50,414 nt of DNA from Oscillospiraceae bacterium (GTDB lineage Bacteria > Bacillota > Clostridia > Oscillospirales > Oscillospiraceae): the NCBI GenBank assembly GCA_017632035.1, contig JAGBSG010000056.1, positions 1-50,414 on the forward strand, in the 5' to 3' direction. A program made the translations under genes and the position numbers. This document shows, in pieces, positions 44,066 through 50,414 of the stretch. Below the pieces are notes generated by a model. That model made no database searches. It saw nothing but the letters and a program-made list of their open reading frames with translations, and had not been told where the DNA came from. The first letter of the stretch is position 1. Each line of letters starts with the position of its first letter.

Positions 44066-44761
44066 TTATCCTTTCTTGATGAATGCATCATGGAATCCGG
44101 CGGCTTTCGCTTTTGCAAGCACTTCCTCAGCACCGCGCTTAGATCCTGCGAATACTTGAACGCGGTACATCGTGCCGGGTTGCTTTACCGCAGGAGCATC
44201 CTCCTTGTACGCAATTCCAAGAGTACGCAGCATACCTTTGGCAATGGCGATGCCCATTGCCTCACGTTCTGCGGCGGTGTCTACAATCTGCACATCCGTC
44301 TTGTTGTCAAGGAAAGCACACTCAACAATGACGGCCGGTGCAGCTGTGTTCCGAATGAATGCATATGCATCGGCACCTTGGGCATTTACTTTCGTTTTTG
44401 CACCACGGGAGTTCTGCCCAATCTTCTGTATCTCGTCCAGAATATTCTCAGCCAACACCTTTCCTGTGCCGCCGAAGCGAGAGTAATATGCCTCCGCTCC
44501 GTCACCACCGCCGGTATTGTTGTGAATATCGACGGCGATATCCGGTGCATACTCGTTGCACTCTCTGATTCTATCGTCGGGGGATTCGTACTCATCAACA
44601 GACCTGCTGATTTTTGTCAGCACCCCATGTCGTGCCAATTCAGACTGACACACAAGGGCAATTGGCAGATTGACATCTTTCTCTTTGAACCCATTTGCAA
44701 CAGCGCCGGGATCCAGACCGCCGTGCCCAACGCCTAAAAATACTCTTTTCTCTATTGTCAT
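44066..44761 (-). CDS. N-acetylmuramoyl-L-alanine amidase with SPOR-like tail (endolysin 2)
   Basis: The start is uncertain among ATG 44770 and 44761, both close to GGAATGGAGG; at 44761 the product has 231 residues. The Amidase_3 domain shows VFLGVGHGGLDPGAV (metal His), DIAVDIHNNTGGGDG (His) and AVIVECAFLDNK (Glu). The C-terminal YRVQVFAGSKRGAEEVLAKA is a SPOR-like repeat domain that binds denuded glycan. Compared with endolysin 1 (25415) it has a different cell-wall-binding part, so one phage carries two amidases. Confidence 0.85.
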   Translation of the reverse strand: MTIEKRVFLGVGHGGLDPGAVANGFKEKDVNLPIALVCQSELARHGVLTKISRSVDEYESPDDRIRECNEYAPDIAVDIHNNTGGGDGAEAYYSRFGGTGKVLAENILDEIQKIGQNSRGAKTKVNAQGADAYAFIRNTAAPAVIVECAFLDNKTDVQIVDTAAEREAMGIAIAKGMLRTLGIAYKEDAPAVKQPGTMYRVQVFAGSKRGAEEVLAKAKAAGFHDAFIKKG

Positions 44762-44790
44762 GACCTCCATTCCGATAAAATCTCTTATAA

Positions 44791-44818
44791 AAAGCACCAC
44801 CCCGGAGGATGGTGCTTT
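44791..44818 (-). terminator. Terminator between SGNH hydrolase and endolysin 2 genes
   Basis: AAAGCACCA...TGGTGCTTT stem followed by TTTTTAT on the minus strand. It ends or attenuates transcripts from the SGNH gene before the lysis cassette; no clear promoter fits the short stretch after it, so read-through must supply the cassette. Confidence 0.8.
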
Positions 44819-44826
44819 GTTGGTTG

Positions 44827-45879
44827 TTACACAATCAAAGATTCGAGAAAAGCCTTAAACCGTCCGGCAATGAGTTTGTGTCCATTTTCATCGGGGTGAC
44901 ATCCAGCACCATCGTCCTTGCCATAACAGGCAACTCTACCTTCTTCCGTCCACGGGCGCAAGTTACTGCATCGGTAAAGGTCAAGGCACGGAATGCTTCT
45001 GTTATTGCAAATTTCAATTAGTGCATCGGCATACTTGGTTTGAGCGTTATTGGGATCAGCTGGATTGCCACTTTGCCATGCTGTCGGGGTGACGATACCC
45101 AGAGAAACGGAAGGCATTACAGCAATCAAGTTATCAATGGTTGTGTTGATACATCCGCAGATGGTTTCCGTACCAGTGTCAGAGGGAGTACCCAACTCAA
45201 TATCAGCACTGAGATCGTTGAAACTACCGAAAATCGTCACCGCATCGGAATTAGATGGAACATTGGTAATTCTTAAATGGAAGGCTTTACCTTGACCGGA
45301 TTTTGCATAGCCAGAACCGGAGTAACCAAGATTTACCACAGTAATTCCGGTTGCTTCCGCAATGTAGTCATGGTAGTTCATGTCAGTCCTAGAATTTTTT
45401 TCAGTCAGACTATCACCGACAACTGTCCAGACACGTCCCTTCCACGGTTGCAATTTCATGCCACCATCTTGAATAAGACGCTTTATCTGTCCGATATTGT
45501 TGTAGCAAAAAGATATCCTCAGAGTGCTGGCACCTGCTGGAACTGTTACCAACTCATCCTCTATTTTTGCATAGCCATCAGCAATAGCCTTTTTCACAAC
45601 AGTACCATTTTCCGCATAAAACACGTACAAAAAATTGGCATAGTCTTTGGAGGCTGTAATTAGTAACTGTTCACCCGGAGCAACAGGAACCGGGTCACTG
45701 ATATTGAAACCGCTAGATGTGCTACTCGATACATCCCCATTGGGGAAGGTTAGTGTTTTTCCAACAACAGTTTCAAATTTTACAGGGAGCCAAACTTTTG
45801 TGACAGATGCCACACAATCCAGTTTAGCTTCGAGCTTTTCAATACATTTCTTTGCAAGGGCAAGAGTTTGTAAATCCAT
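44827..45879 (-). CDS. SGNH/GDSL-type hydrolase
   Basis: A 350-residue protein. The first 120 residues form a beta-rich region. The SGNH domain starts with VWTVVGDSLTEKN (nucleophile Ser), then LGYSGSGYAK (block II Gly), FGSFNDLSAD (block III Asn in place of GxND) and GCHPDENGHKLIAGR (block V Asp and His). Such enzymes deacetylate or cleave esters in surface glycans. In phages they often belong to tail-fibre-like proteins that trim receptors. It may act in the virion or be lysogeny cargo. Confidence 0.85.
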   Translation of the reverse strand: MDLQTLALAKKCIEKLEAKLDCVASVTKVWLPVKFETVVGKTLTFPNGDVSSSTSSGFNISDPVPVAPGEQLLITASKDYANFLYVFYAENGTVVKKAIADGYAKIEDELVTVPAGASTLRISFCYNNIGQIKRLIQDGGMKLQPWKGRVWTVVGDSLTEKNSRTDMNYHDYIAEATGITVVNLGYSGSGYAKSGQGKAFHLRITNVPSNSDAVTIFGSFNDLSADIELGTPSDTGTETICGCINTTIDNLIAVMPSVSLGIVTPTAWQSGNPADPNNAQTKYADALIEICNNRSIPCLDLYRCSNLRPWTEEGRVACYGKDDGAGCHPDENGHKLIAGRFKAFLESLIV

Positions 45880-45894
45880 ACTTTGTCCCCTCCC

Positions 45895-46098
45895 TTACTG
45901 TTCAAGCCACACAGAAGCGTCTGCATCGAACAGGAACACTTTCTTAGTGTCCATCTCGTAGAAAACATCAGCGTTCTTCACGCCATTCACGGGCTTGGTG
46001 TCGCTGGATTTGCCGTAATACTCCACACGTCTGCATGTTTCACCGTCTGCCGAGCATCGGAAATCGTCACCATTGATCTTTACTATTTTTGTAATCAT
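45895..46098 (-). CDS. Small protein next to the SGNH hydrolase, 67 aa
   Basis: It begins MITKIVKINGDDFRCSADGE and contains KNADVFYEMDTKKVFLFDAD. Short proteins with the D...xxMDTxKxYxxD pattern accompany tail fibre and structural genes in Firmicutes phages. Function unknown; its link with the SGNH hydrolase is by adjacency (15 nt). Confidence 0.65.
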   Translation of the reverse strand: MITKIVKINGDDFRCSADGETCRRVEYYGKSSDTKPVNGVKNADVFYEMDTKKVFLFDADASVWLEQ

Positions 46099-46136
46099 AA
46101 AAATACCTCCAAATAAATAGTTGCATTTTTGTGCAC

Positions 46137-46400
46137 TTACCAGTCCCGGGGTACGATACCCACGGCTCTGCGGCGGCCTCTGCCGTTCAGCGCAGCTGTC
46201 AGTTCGGCGATTGCTTTGTCGTGACCGGCGATCTCAGACCGGATCTTCTCCAAGTCGTGTTTGGTCAGCGACCGGGAGCCAATAGAGTACGATTGCACAC
46301 CACCGTCAGCAATGGCAAGATAAGCCTGCTGTAGCTTCTGCTTTGCGGATTTGTGAAATTCAATATCAAGCTGAATTTCCTCTTTGGTCTTATAAGACAT
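46137..46400 (-). CDS. gpW-like head-tail joining protein (DUF6148)
   Basis: ATG at 46400 with GTAGGAGG upstream; 87 residues. The pattern HKSAKQKLQQAYLAIADGGV, QSYSIGSRSLTKHDLEKIRS and a C-terminal helix fits DUF6148, the gpW-like joining proteins between terminase and portal genes. It fills the portal-tail connection before tail attachment. In lambda W is followed by B; here a lysis/SGNH module is inserted before the portal. Confidence 0.8.
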   Translation of the reverse strand: MSYKTKEEIQLDIEFHKSAKQKLQQAYLAIADGGVQSYSIGSRSLTKHDLEKIRSEIAGHDKAIAELTAALNGRGRRRAVGIVPRDW

Positions 46401-46414
46401 TTGCTGTGTACCTC

Positions 46415-48367
46415 CTACCAATCGTTACCGCCCGCTATATTGCGGTTGGTTGTTGCACGTTTCCTTGTCCTTGTGGTCTGTGTCTGGGGTTTTTCGTCCG
46501 CCCGCTGACGCAGCCGTTGCTCGACTTTATCCATATCCGGGTCAAGTACCCGGAAAGCTGCCAGTGCATAGTTACGGCAGTCAAGTGCCTCGTTGCGTTC
46601 ATGCCCCGGTAGCTTTTCCCATGCCCAGCGGGTGCGCCCTCGGTCGGTTTTCATGACCAGTTTTTCCGAAAGCAGACCGTTGAAAAATGCGTTGTCATAG
46701 CCGCGATCAACACCCTTTGGGAAGTGGCAGTATTTCGGCCCTGGTTCCTGCACCTTCAGTGCACCCATAATGTCCGCTTTGCCGGCATCTACACCGAGGG
46801 AGTAAAGCCACGTTTGACCGATAGTCTTACCGCCAACGACAATCTTGACTTTGCTCGGTGGTTTGGTGTATGGCACACCGTCGCCGCCCTGTCCTTTGAT
46901 AGCAAAAACACGCCTTTGCAGGCGTGCTCGGCATTGGTTATATACATGCTGTGTTTTGTGACCGCCGGAATCCACAAAGGTCATGGATATAGAAAGCCCG
47001 GTGCCGTCTTTGAACTTGTAAACATGGCTTACAACTTCGTCCAAACGTTCCCACGGCTCGTTGTATCCGGGGTCGCCCATGATGATGCCCTTTTTGATGC
47101 CCCACGTTTCACCGTAGTGTCCGTGTCCGAGCACCTCATACTCTAAGCGGTCATCCTGCGTATCTACACCACAGGTAAGCACCAAGACACCTTGTGGCAA
47201 TTCCACCGGTGTTCCGTCCTCTCGTGTGCCGTAGTCCTCACGGCGGGCAAGCATGGTGTCCTCATCCTCCAGGTCGCCACGATCTTCCCAGAGTTCTCCG
47301 AGCATTGTATTGTACACAACCTTTAACCGCTGTGGGTCTTTCCGTGCGACCAGGAATGAATAAACGACCTTTTCCCAACCCTGCCAAGGGGAGGAGAAAG
47401 CATTCAGCCAGAAGGAGCGGTGTCCCTTTTTGTAGGCATCCGGATTTTCTGCGACCCACTTCGCCGGTTGCCTGCGCATTTCTTCTTCCGGGGAAAGGCA
47501 GCCACACTCTGGACAGCACCACGAGATGGAGGTCACGATATAGTCCTTTTTTCTGCCGCTTCCGATGGTGTCAAACTCAAACTTGATATCGTCAAAGACG
47601 ATGTTGGAGTATTCACCGCAGTGCGGACACTTGTGACACCACCGCTCACGAGTTCCCTCGTTAAAGGATTTGGCAATGGGGCTGGTCTCTTTATCCGTAG
47701 GGGTTGACACATCCACCATCTTTGAGTTATAGAACGTGGTCGTTCGTGCCTCTGCCAGTTTCCAAGGGTCGCCCTCAGTGCCGGCAGATAATGCCCAACG
47801 GTCTCGTTCGTCGCCCAGTACATACTTGGCCGGTGTAGAAGCCAGACCGCTTGCACTATTGGAGCCGACGATGGTAAGCATACCGCCGGGGAACGACTTC
47901 TGCAGCATGGTATTGCCGCTGTCCCGGCTCTTAATATCCGCAACCTTGCTCCGTAGTGTCGCACTATCACGGATCATGGGGGCAATACGCAGCCGTGAGA
48001 ACTTCTTCGCATCGTCCACCGTAGGCTGTATGTATAGGATACTGCCGGGGTCCTGGTCGATAATATAGCCGATGATGTTCAGTTCCAACTCGGATTTACC
48101 GACCTGTGAAGATGCCACAAGGCTGATTTTCTCAACCTTTGGATCCGTAAAGGCATCCATAATCTCCACAAGGTAAGGTGTCCGGGCGTTTCGCCAAGGG
48201 CCAGCCTCGGCACTGTTCTCTCTGGAAAGTACACGGTGAGCCTCAGCCCATTCTGAAACCGTCAAATCTGCCGGAGGAGTGTAGTTGCTAAAGGCACGGG
48301 AAAATGTGCGGTCTACAGGACGGAGGCGGCGCTTAGTACTCGTCGCTTTCGTCTCCTTGCCGTTCAT
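46415..48367 (-). CDS. terL: Terminase large subunit (GpA family)
   Basis: A 650-residue GpA-type terminase. The Walker-A-like VASSQVGKSE is at about residues 84-93, Walker B around YVLGDERDRW (DE), a zinc ribbon in CHKCPHCGEYSNIV and SWCCPECGCL, and the nuclease part TCGVDTQDDRLEYEV then FVDSGGHKTQHVYN with catalytic Asp residues. GpA enzymes cut at cos. The start overlaps the small subunit gene by 35 nt. This family choice suggests cohesive-end packaging. Confidence 0.95.
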   Translation of the reverse strand: MNGKETKATSTKRRLRPVDRTFSRAFSNYTPPADLTVSEWAEAHRVLSRENSAEAGPWRNARTPYLVEIMDAFTDPKVEKISLVASSQVGKSELELNIIGYIIDQDPGSILYIQPTVDDAKKFSRLRIAPMIRDSATLRSKVADIKSRDSGNTMLQKSFPGGMLTIVGSNSASGLASTPAKYVLGDERDRWALSAGTEGDPWKLAEARTTTFYNSKMVDVSTPTDKETSPIAKSFNEGTRERWCHKCPHCGEYSNIVFDDIKFEFDTIGSGRKKDYIVTSISWCCPECGCLSPEEEMRRQPAKWVAENPDAYKKGHRSFWLNAFSSPWQGWEKVVYSFLVARKDPQRLKVVYNTMLGELWEDRGDLEDEDTMLARREDYGTREDGTPVELPQGVLVLTCGVDTQDDRLEYEVLGHGHYGETWGIKKGIIMGDPGYNEPWERLDEVVSHVYKFKDGTGLSISMTFVDSGGHKTQHVYNQCRARLQRRVFAIKGQGGDGVPYTKPPSKVKIVVGGKTIGQTWLYSLGVDAGKADIMGALKVQEPGPKYCHFPKGVDRGYDNAFFNGLLSEKLVMKTDRGRTRWAWEKLPGHERNEALDCRNYALAAFRVLDPDMDKVEQRLRQRADEKPQTQTTRTRKRATTNRNIAGGNDW

Positions 48368-48893
48368 TCCAACCCTGCCTTTCTCTTACGCGCCGTTTGT
48401 ATTCCTCCGGGTCGTATTTGTAGTCAGAAAGCTGTTGCAATATTGCATATACCTCCTGCTTGATGCGCTCCGCTGCCTCCGGGGCTGTTTGGATTGCTGC
48501 AAGGTCTACCGCTAACTTTCCCGGAATAGCCATCAGCATAGACCGCACAAACATAACATGGTCGGTGGTGATTGCCTCCACATCGGATGCCCGATGCAGT
48601 TCACCTTTCAGTTCCTTTAACTCCAGTTCTGCCATCTCGGCTTTTGCTGTTTTGATTCGCTTCTCCGCCGTCAGCTTTTCCGTTTCCAACTGTGAATCCG
48701 TCTCTTTCTTTTCACGACCGTTCGCCTTGTCGGAAAGATAACGGATGTATGCCTGTATAGTAGGGAGGAGGTCATACTTGGTCGGTTTGCCCTGCCCCTT
48801 GATAACACCCTCGGTTTTTAACTGCTCCACTCGGCGGGTTGACACACCGAAAATTTTCGCTATAACCTGCGAGGTCTGTAGATTTTCAGCCAT
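48333..48893 (-). CDS. terS: Terminase small subunit (Nu1-like)
   Basis: A 186-residue protein. The N-terminal winged helix-turn-helix QTSQVIAKIFGVSTRRVEQL then TEGVIKGQGKPTKYDLLPTI is the Nu1-type DNA-recognition part, followed by a dimerising charged coiled coil (KANGREKKETDSQLETEKLT; RIKTAKAEMAELELKELKGE). It finds cos and recruits the large subunit. Confidence 0.9.
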   Translation of the reverse strand: MAENLQTSQVIAKIFGVSTRRVEQLKTEGVIKGQGKPTKYDLLPTIQAYIRYLSDKANGREKKETDSQLETEKLTAEKRIKTAKAEMAELELKELKGELHRASDVEAITTDHVMFVRSMLMAIPGKLAVDLAAIQTAPEAAERIKQEVYAILQQLSDYKYDPEEYKRRVRERQGWNERQGDESDEY

Positions 48894-48919
48894 CCTATCC
48901 GCCTCCTTTCATCAATCCA

Positions 48920-50218
48920 TCAGTCCATGATTCCAGTTTTCTCTACCGGAATCTCCTTACCTTCACGCAGCAGAACCACATCCGTTTTTCCGCTCACACC
49001 GATGTACCGCTTGACAATAACGTCAACATAGCGTGGGTCCAGTTCCATCAAATACCCACGCCGTCCGTGCTGTTCGCAGGCAACCATCGTCGTACCGGAT
49101 CCTCCGAACAAGTCAAGCACAGCGTTTCCGGCTTTTGTGTTGTTTTGCACTTGATACGCAAACAGAGAAACGGGCTTCATCGTAGGATGCTCTCCGTTTC
49201 TCTGCGGTTTATCGAAATTCAATATTGTGGTTTGTTTCCGGTCGCTTGCCCATAGATGGGCCGCACCATCTTTCCATCCATAAAGGCAAGGTTCGTGTTG
49301 CCAGTGGTAGTCCTGCCGACCGAGAACCATTGTGTTCTTCGCCCAAATAAGGCACTGGCGCACCTGCCATCCGATATCCCTACAAGCACCACGGAAGTTA
49401 TATCCCTCCGTGTCGGCGTGCCAAATGTAAAACGCAGCGCCCGGTTTCATGCAGCCGTCAGCCACCTTGAACGCATCACGAAGGAACTGCCGAAATGCGG
49501 AATCCTCCATGCTGTCGTTCTGTATCGTCAAAGCATCCGATGTTTTGCCCTCGTAGGCTACATTGTAGGGAGGGTCAGTGAGCAGTAGGTCTACCTTTGC
49601 ACCGTCCATCAGCTTGGCGGCATCCTCGGCATTGGTACTATCACCGCACATCAGTCTGTGCTTGCCCAGCACCCAAATATCGCCGTAGCGAGAGACCGGC
49701 TGCTTCGGAGGTTCCACAACATCGTCCTCGTCCAACTCGCCCGGTTCCGGTGCGGTTGCATCCATCAAAGCGGAAACCAGTTCGTTGTACTCTTCCTCGG
49801 TATAGCCGGTGATATCAATATCGATTTCTTCTGTATCGATATCCTTAAAGACCTCCGCCAGCATCTTGCTGTCGATCTCGGCCAGTTCTGCGATTTTGTT
49901 ATCAGCCAGCAAATCCGCAAGTTCCGCATCATTGCTCTTATAGTGCTGAAAGTCAACCGGTACGAATTCAAGCCCCAGGAACTTGGCAGCCATCAAACGA
50001 CCGTGACCACGCACGACCAATCCGGACAGCGTGGATACGGTTACCGGTGCACGCCATCCTTGCGTTTTGATAATCTTCGCCAGCAGTTCAATCTGCTCTT
50101 CCGGGTGGTGGTTGGGGTTCTTAGGATTCGGCTTGACTTCCACGACCGGAACGATTTTGTCGTGTGCACAATATACCGGAATGTCCCCGGCATATCCTCT
50201 GCATTTGAATTCTTCCAT
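48920..50218 (-). CDS. ParB-like nuclease / DNA methyltransferase fusion
   Basis: A 432-residue protein. Residues 20-130 form a ParB/Srx-like domain (PNPKNPNHHPEEQIELLAKI; VVRGHGRLMAAKFLG with GHGR at 71-74). From about residue 178 a beta-class amino-methyltransferase follows: motif IV DPPY at 215-218 (LLLTDPPYNVAYEG) and the SAM-binding FGGSGT at 371-376. It methylates adenine N6 or cytosine N4. Such fusions stand at the start of the terminase block in many Firmicutes phages. It may protect DNA against restriction, or mark the packaging region. The SAM synthetase-like gene could support it. Confidence 0.9.
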   Translation of the reverse strand: MEEFKCRGYAGDIPVYCAHDKIVPVVEVKPNPKNPNHHPEEQIELLAKIIKTQGWRAPVTVSTLSGLVVRGHGRLMAAKFLGLEFVPVDFQHYKSNDAELADLLADNKIAELAEIDSKMLAEVFKDIDTEEIDIDITGYTEEEYNELVSALMDATAPEPGELDEDDVVEPPKQPVSRYGDIWVLGKHRLMCGDSTNAEDAAKLMDGAKVDLLLTDPPYNVAYEGKTSDALTIQNDSMEDSAFRQFLRDAFKVADGCMKPGAAFYIWHADTEGYNFRGACRDIGWQVRQCLIWAKNTMVLGRQDYHWQHEPCLYGWKDGAAHLWASDRKQTTILNFDKPQRNGEHPTMKPVSLFAYQVQNNTKAGNAVLDLFGGSGTTMVACEQHGRRGYLMELDPRYVDVIVKRYIGVSGKTDVVLLREGKEIPVEKTGIMD

Positions 50219-50342
50219 AGTTCAACCTCTCATAGTTATTTATCAAAAGGCACAGGAGCCTTTGTGCGCCCTCTTGTTCTTCGGTGGATAATTCACGCAA
50301 CCCGAAAACAAAAAGAGCACACAGCGGATCCTGTGCGCTCAC
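50121..50342 (-). CDS. Possible small gene overlapping the methyltransferase start
   Basis: GTG at 50342 opens a 73-codon frame that overlaps the methyltransferase by 98 nt in another frame. The helical stretch GLRELSTEEQEGAQRLLCLL looks protein-like, but no ribosome binding site is visible and the first codons lie in a terminator-like hairpin. I treat it as doubtful. Confidence 0.3.
   Translation of the reverse strand: MSAQDPLCALFVFGLRELSTEEQEGAQRLLCLLINNYERLNYGRIQMQRICRGHSGILCTRQNRSGRGSQAES
50314..50341 (-). terminator. Hairpin with T run upstream of the methyltransferase gene
   Basis: On the minus strand GAGC-CACAG...CTGTG-GCTC forms a stem followed by TTTTTGTTTTC, a Rho-independent terminator shape. 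A second, weaker hairpin (GGC...GCC, about 50250-50271) follows before the gene. The late transcript would have to pass both, so anti-termination or a promoter here is possible. Confidence 0.6.
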
Positions 50343-50403
50343 GCATATATAAATGCAACGAAATGGGTGAAAAAAAGTTTTTCAAAACTGGCTCGATTCC
50401 GGG

Positions 50404-50414
50404 CTCGCCAGCAC
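50404..50414. repeat. 11-bp direct terminal repeat, right copy
   Basis: CTCGCCAGCAC, identical to positions 1-11. See the left copy. It is 186 nt upstream of the methyltransferase start and about 1.5 kb upstream of the small terminase gene. When the two copies are merged a TCGCC/GGCGA inverted repeat around AGCACCACA appears across the junction. Confidence 0.5.

Noticed and set aside
43751..44737. Rightward open frame opposite the lysis cassette
   Set aside because: Runs against holin-like and amidase genes whose motifs are clear; no homology-like features.
50380..50414. tRNA 3' end at the right edge (GGCTCGATTCC...GCCAGCACC across the junction)
   Set aside because: The spacing from the T-loop-like bases to CCA is wrong by two, and no D-arm or anticodon arm lies upstream. 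It would only have suggested a tRNA att site.

Overview
The window reads as one complete, circularly closing genome of a temperate tailed phage (or an excised prophage). Its gene content fits a Gram-positive, gut Clostridia-type host (Oscillospiraceae or Lachnospiraceae-like). This host assignment is an inference from protein families common in such phages (DUF4314, DUF5049, YopX, DUF1351, DUF6148, XkdX) and from strong AGGAGG-type ribosome binding sites; no host gene is present. The large serine recombinase and its probable attP lie in the middle of the window, so the ends are not attachment sites used by that enzyme. The same 11 bp occur at both ends, which fits filled-in cohesive ends or a circular overlap.

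Layout. (1) 1-572: a putative junction-crossing ORF, a tRNA gene with an enlarged anticodon arm, and a long alternating purine-pyrimidine tract. (2) 573-1617: a candidate Acb2/Tad1-type nucleotide sponge and a gpZ-like tail protein, behind a probable late promoter at about 1725-1754. (3) 1.8-3.5 kb: three small promoter-gene-terminator cassettes that share one palindromic operator and encode micro-proteins. (4) 3.5-8.4 kb: a leftward accessory block (Lar-like, two YopX-like, MazG-like, DUF7659-like and unknown proteins). It is controlled by a second switch at 8.45-8.79 kb, with three operators exactly 35 bp apart. (5) 8.8-21.3 kb: the leftward early/replication operon (SSB, RuvC-like resolvase, RecT, YqaJ exonuclease, DnaD-like initiator, helicase loader, PAPS-reductase-like protein, minimal SAM synthetase, MazG-like protein, lytic transglycosylase). 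(6) 21.3-25.3 kb: the main immunity region with divergent regulators and four operators, then a second XRE protein, an unknown protein, the integrase and attP, all rightward except one small gene. (7) 25.4-50.2 kb: the leftward late region. It holds a ParB-methyltransferase fusion, a lambda-type terminase (Nu1/GpA), and a gpW-like joining protein. Next comes an inserted SGNH hydrolase/endolysin/holin module, then a lambda-type portal, protease, scaffold, decoration protein and capsid. A P2-type contractile tail and baseplate, fibres and a second endolysin follow.

How it works together. In the lysogen, the repressor at 21.5 kb should hold down the leftward early promoter. On induction, recombination and replication genes are expressed with host DnaB recruited by the initiator and loader. 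An ArpU/RinA-like protein (9.0-9.5 kb) may then activate the late promoter at 1.7 kb; from there transcription would run through the closed junction into the terminase and the structural genes. The particle predicted is a myovirus with a lambda-like head and a P2-like tail. Several small genes not normally called were recovered by reading codons and ribosome binding sites directly. The tail chaperone has an in-phase A_AAT_TTT slippery site leading to an extended product, and the portal gene appears to lack a standard start codon.
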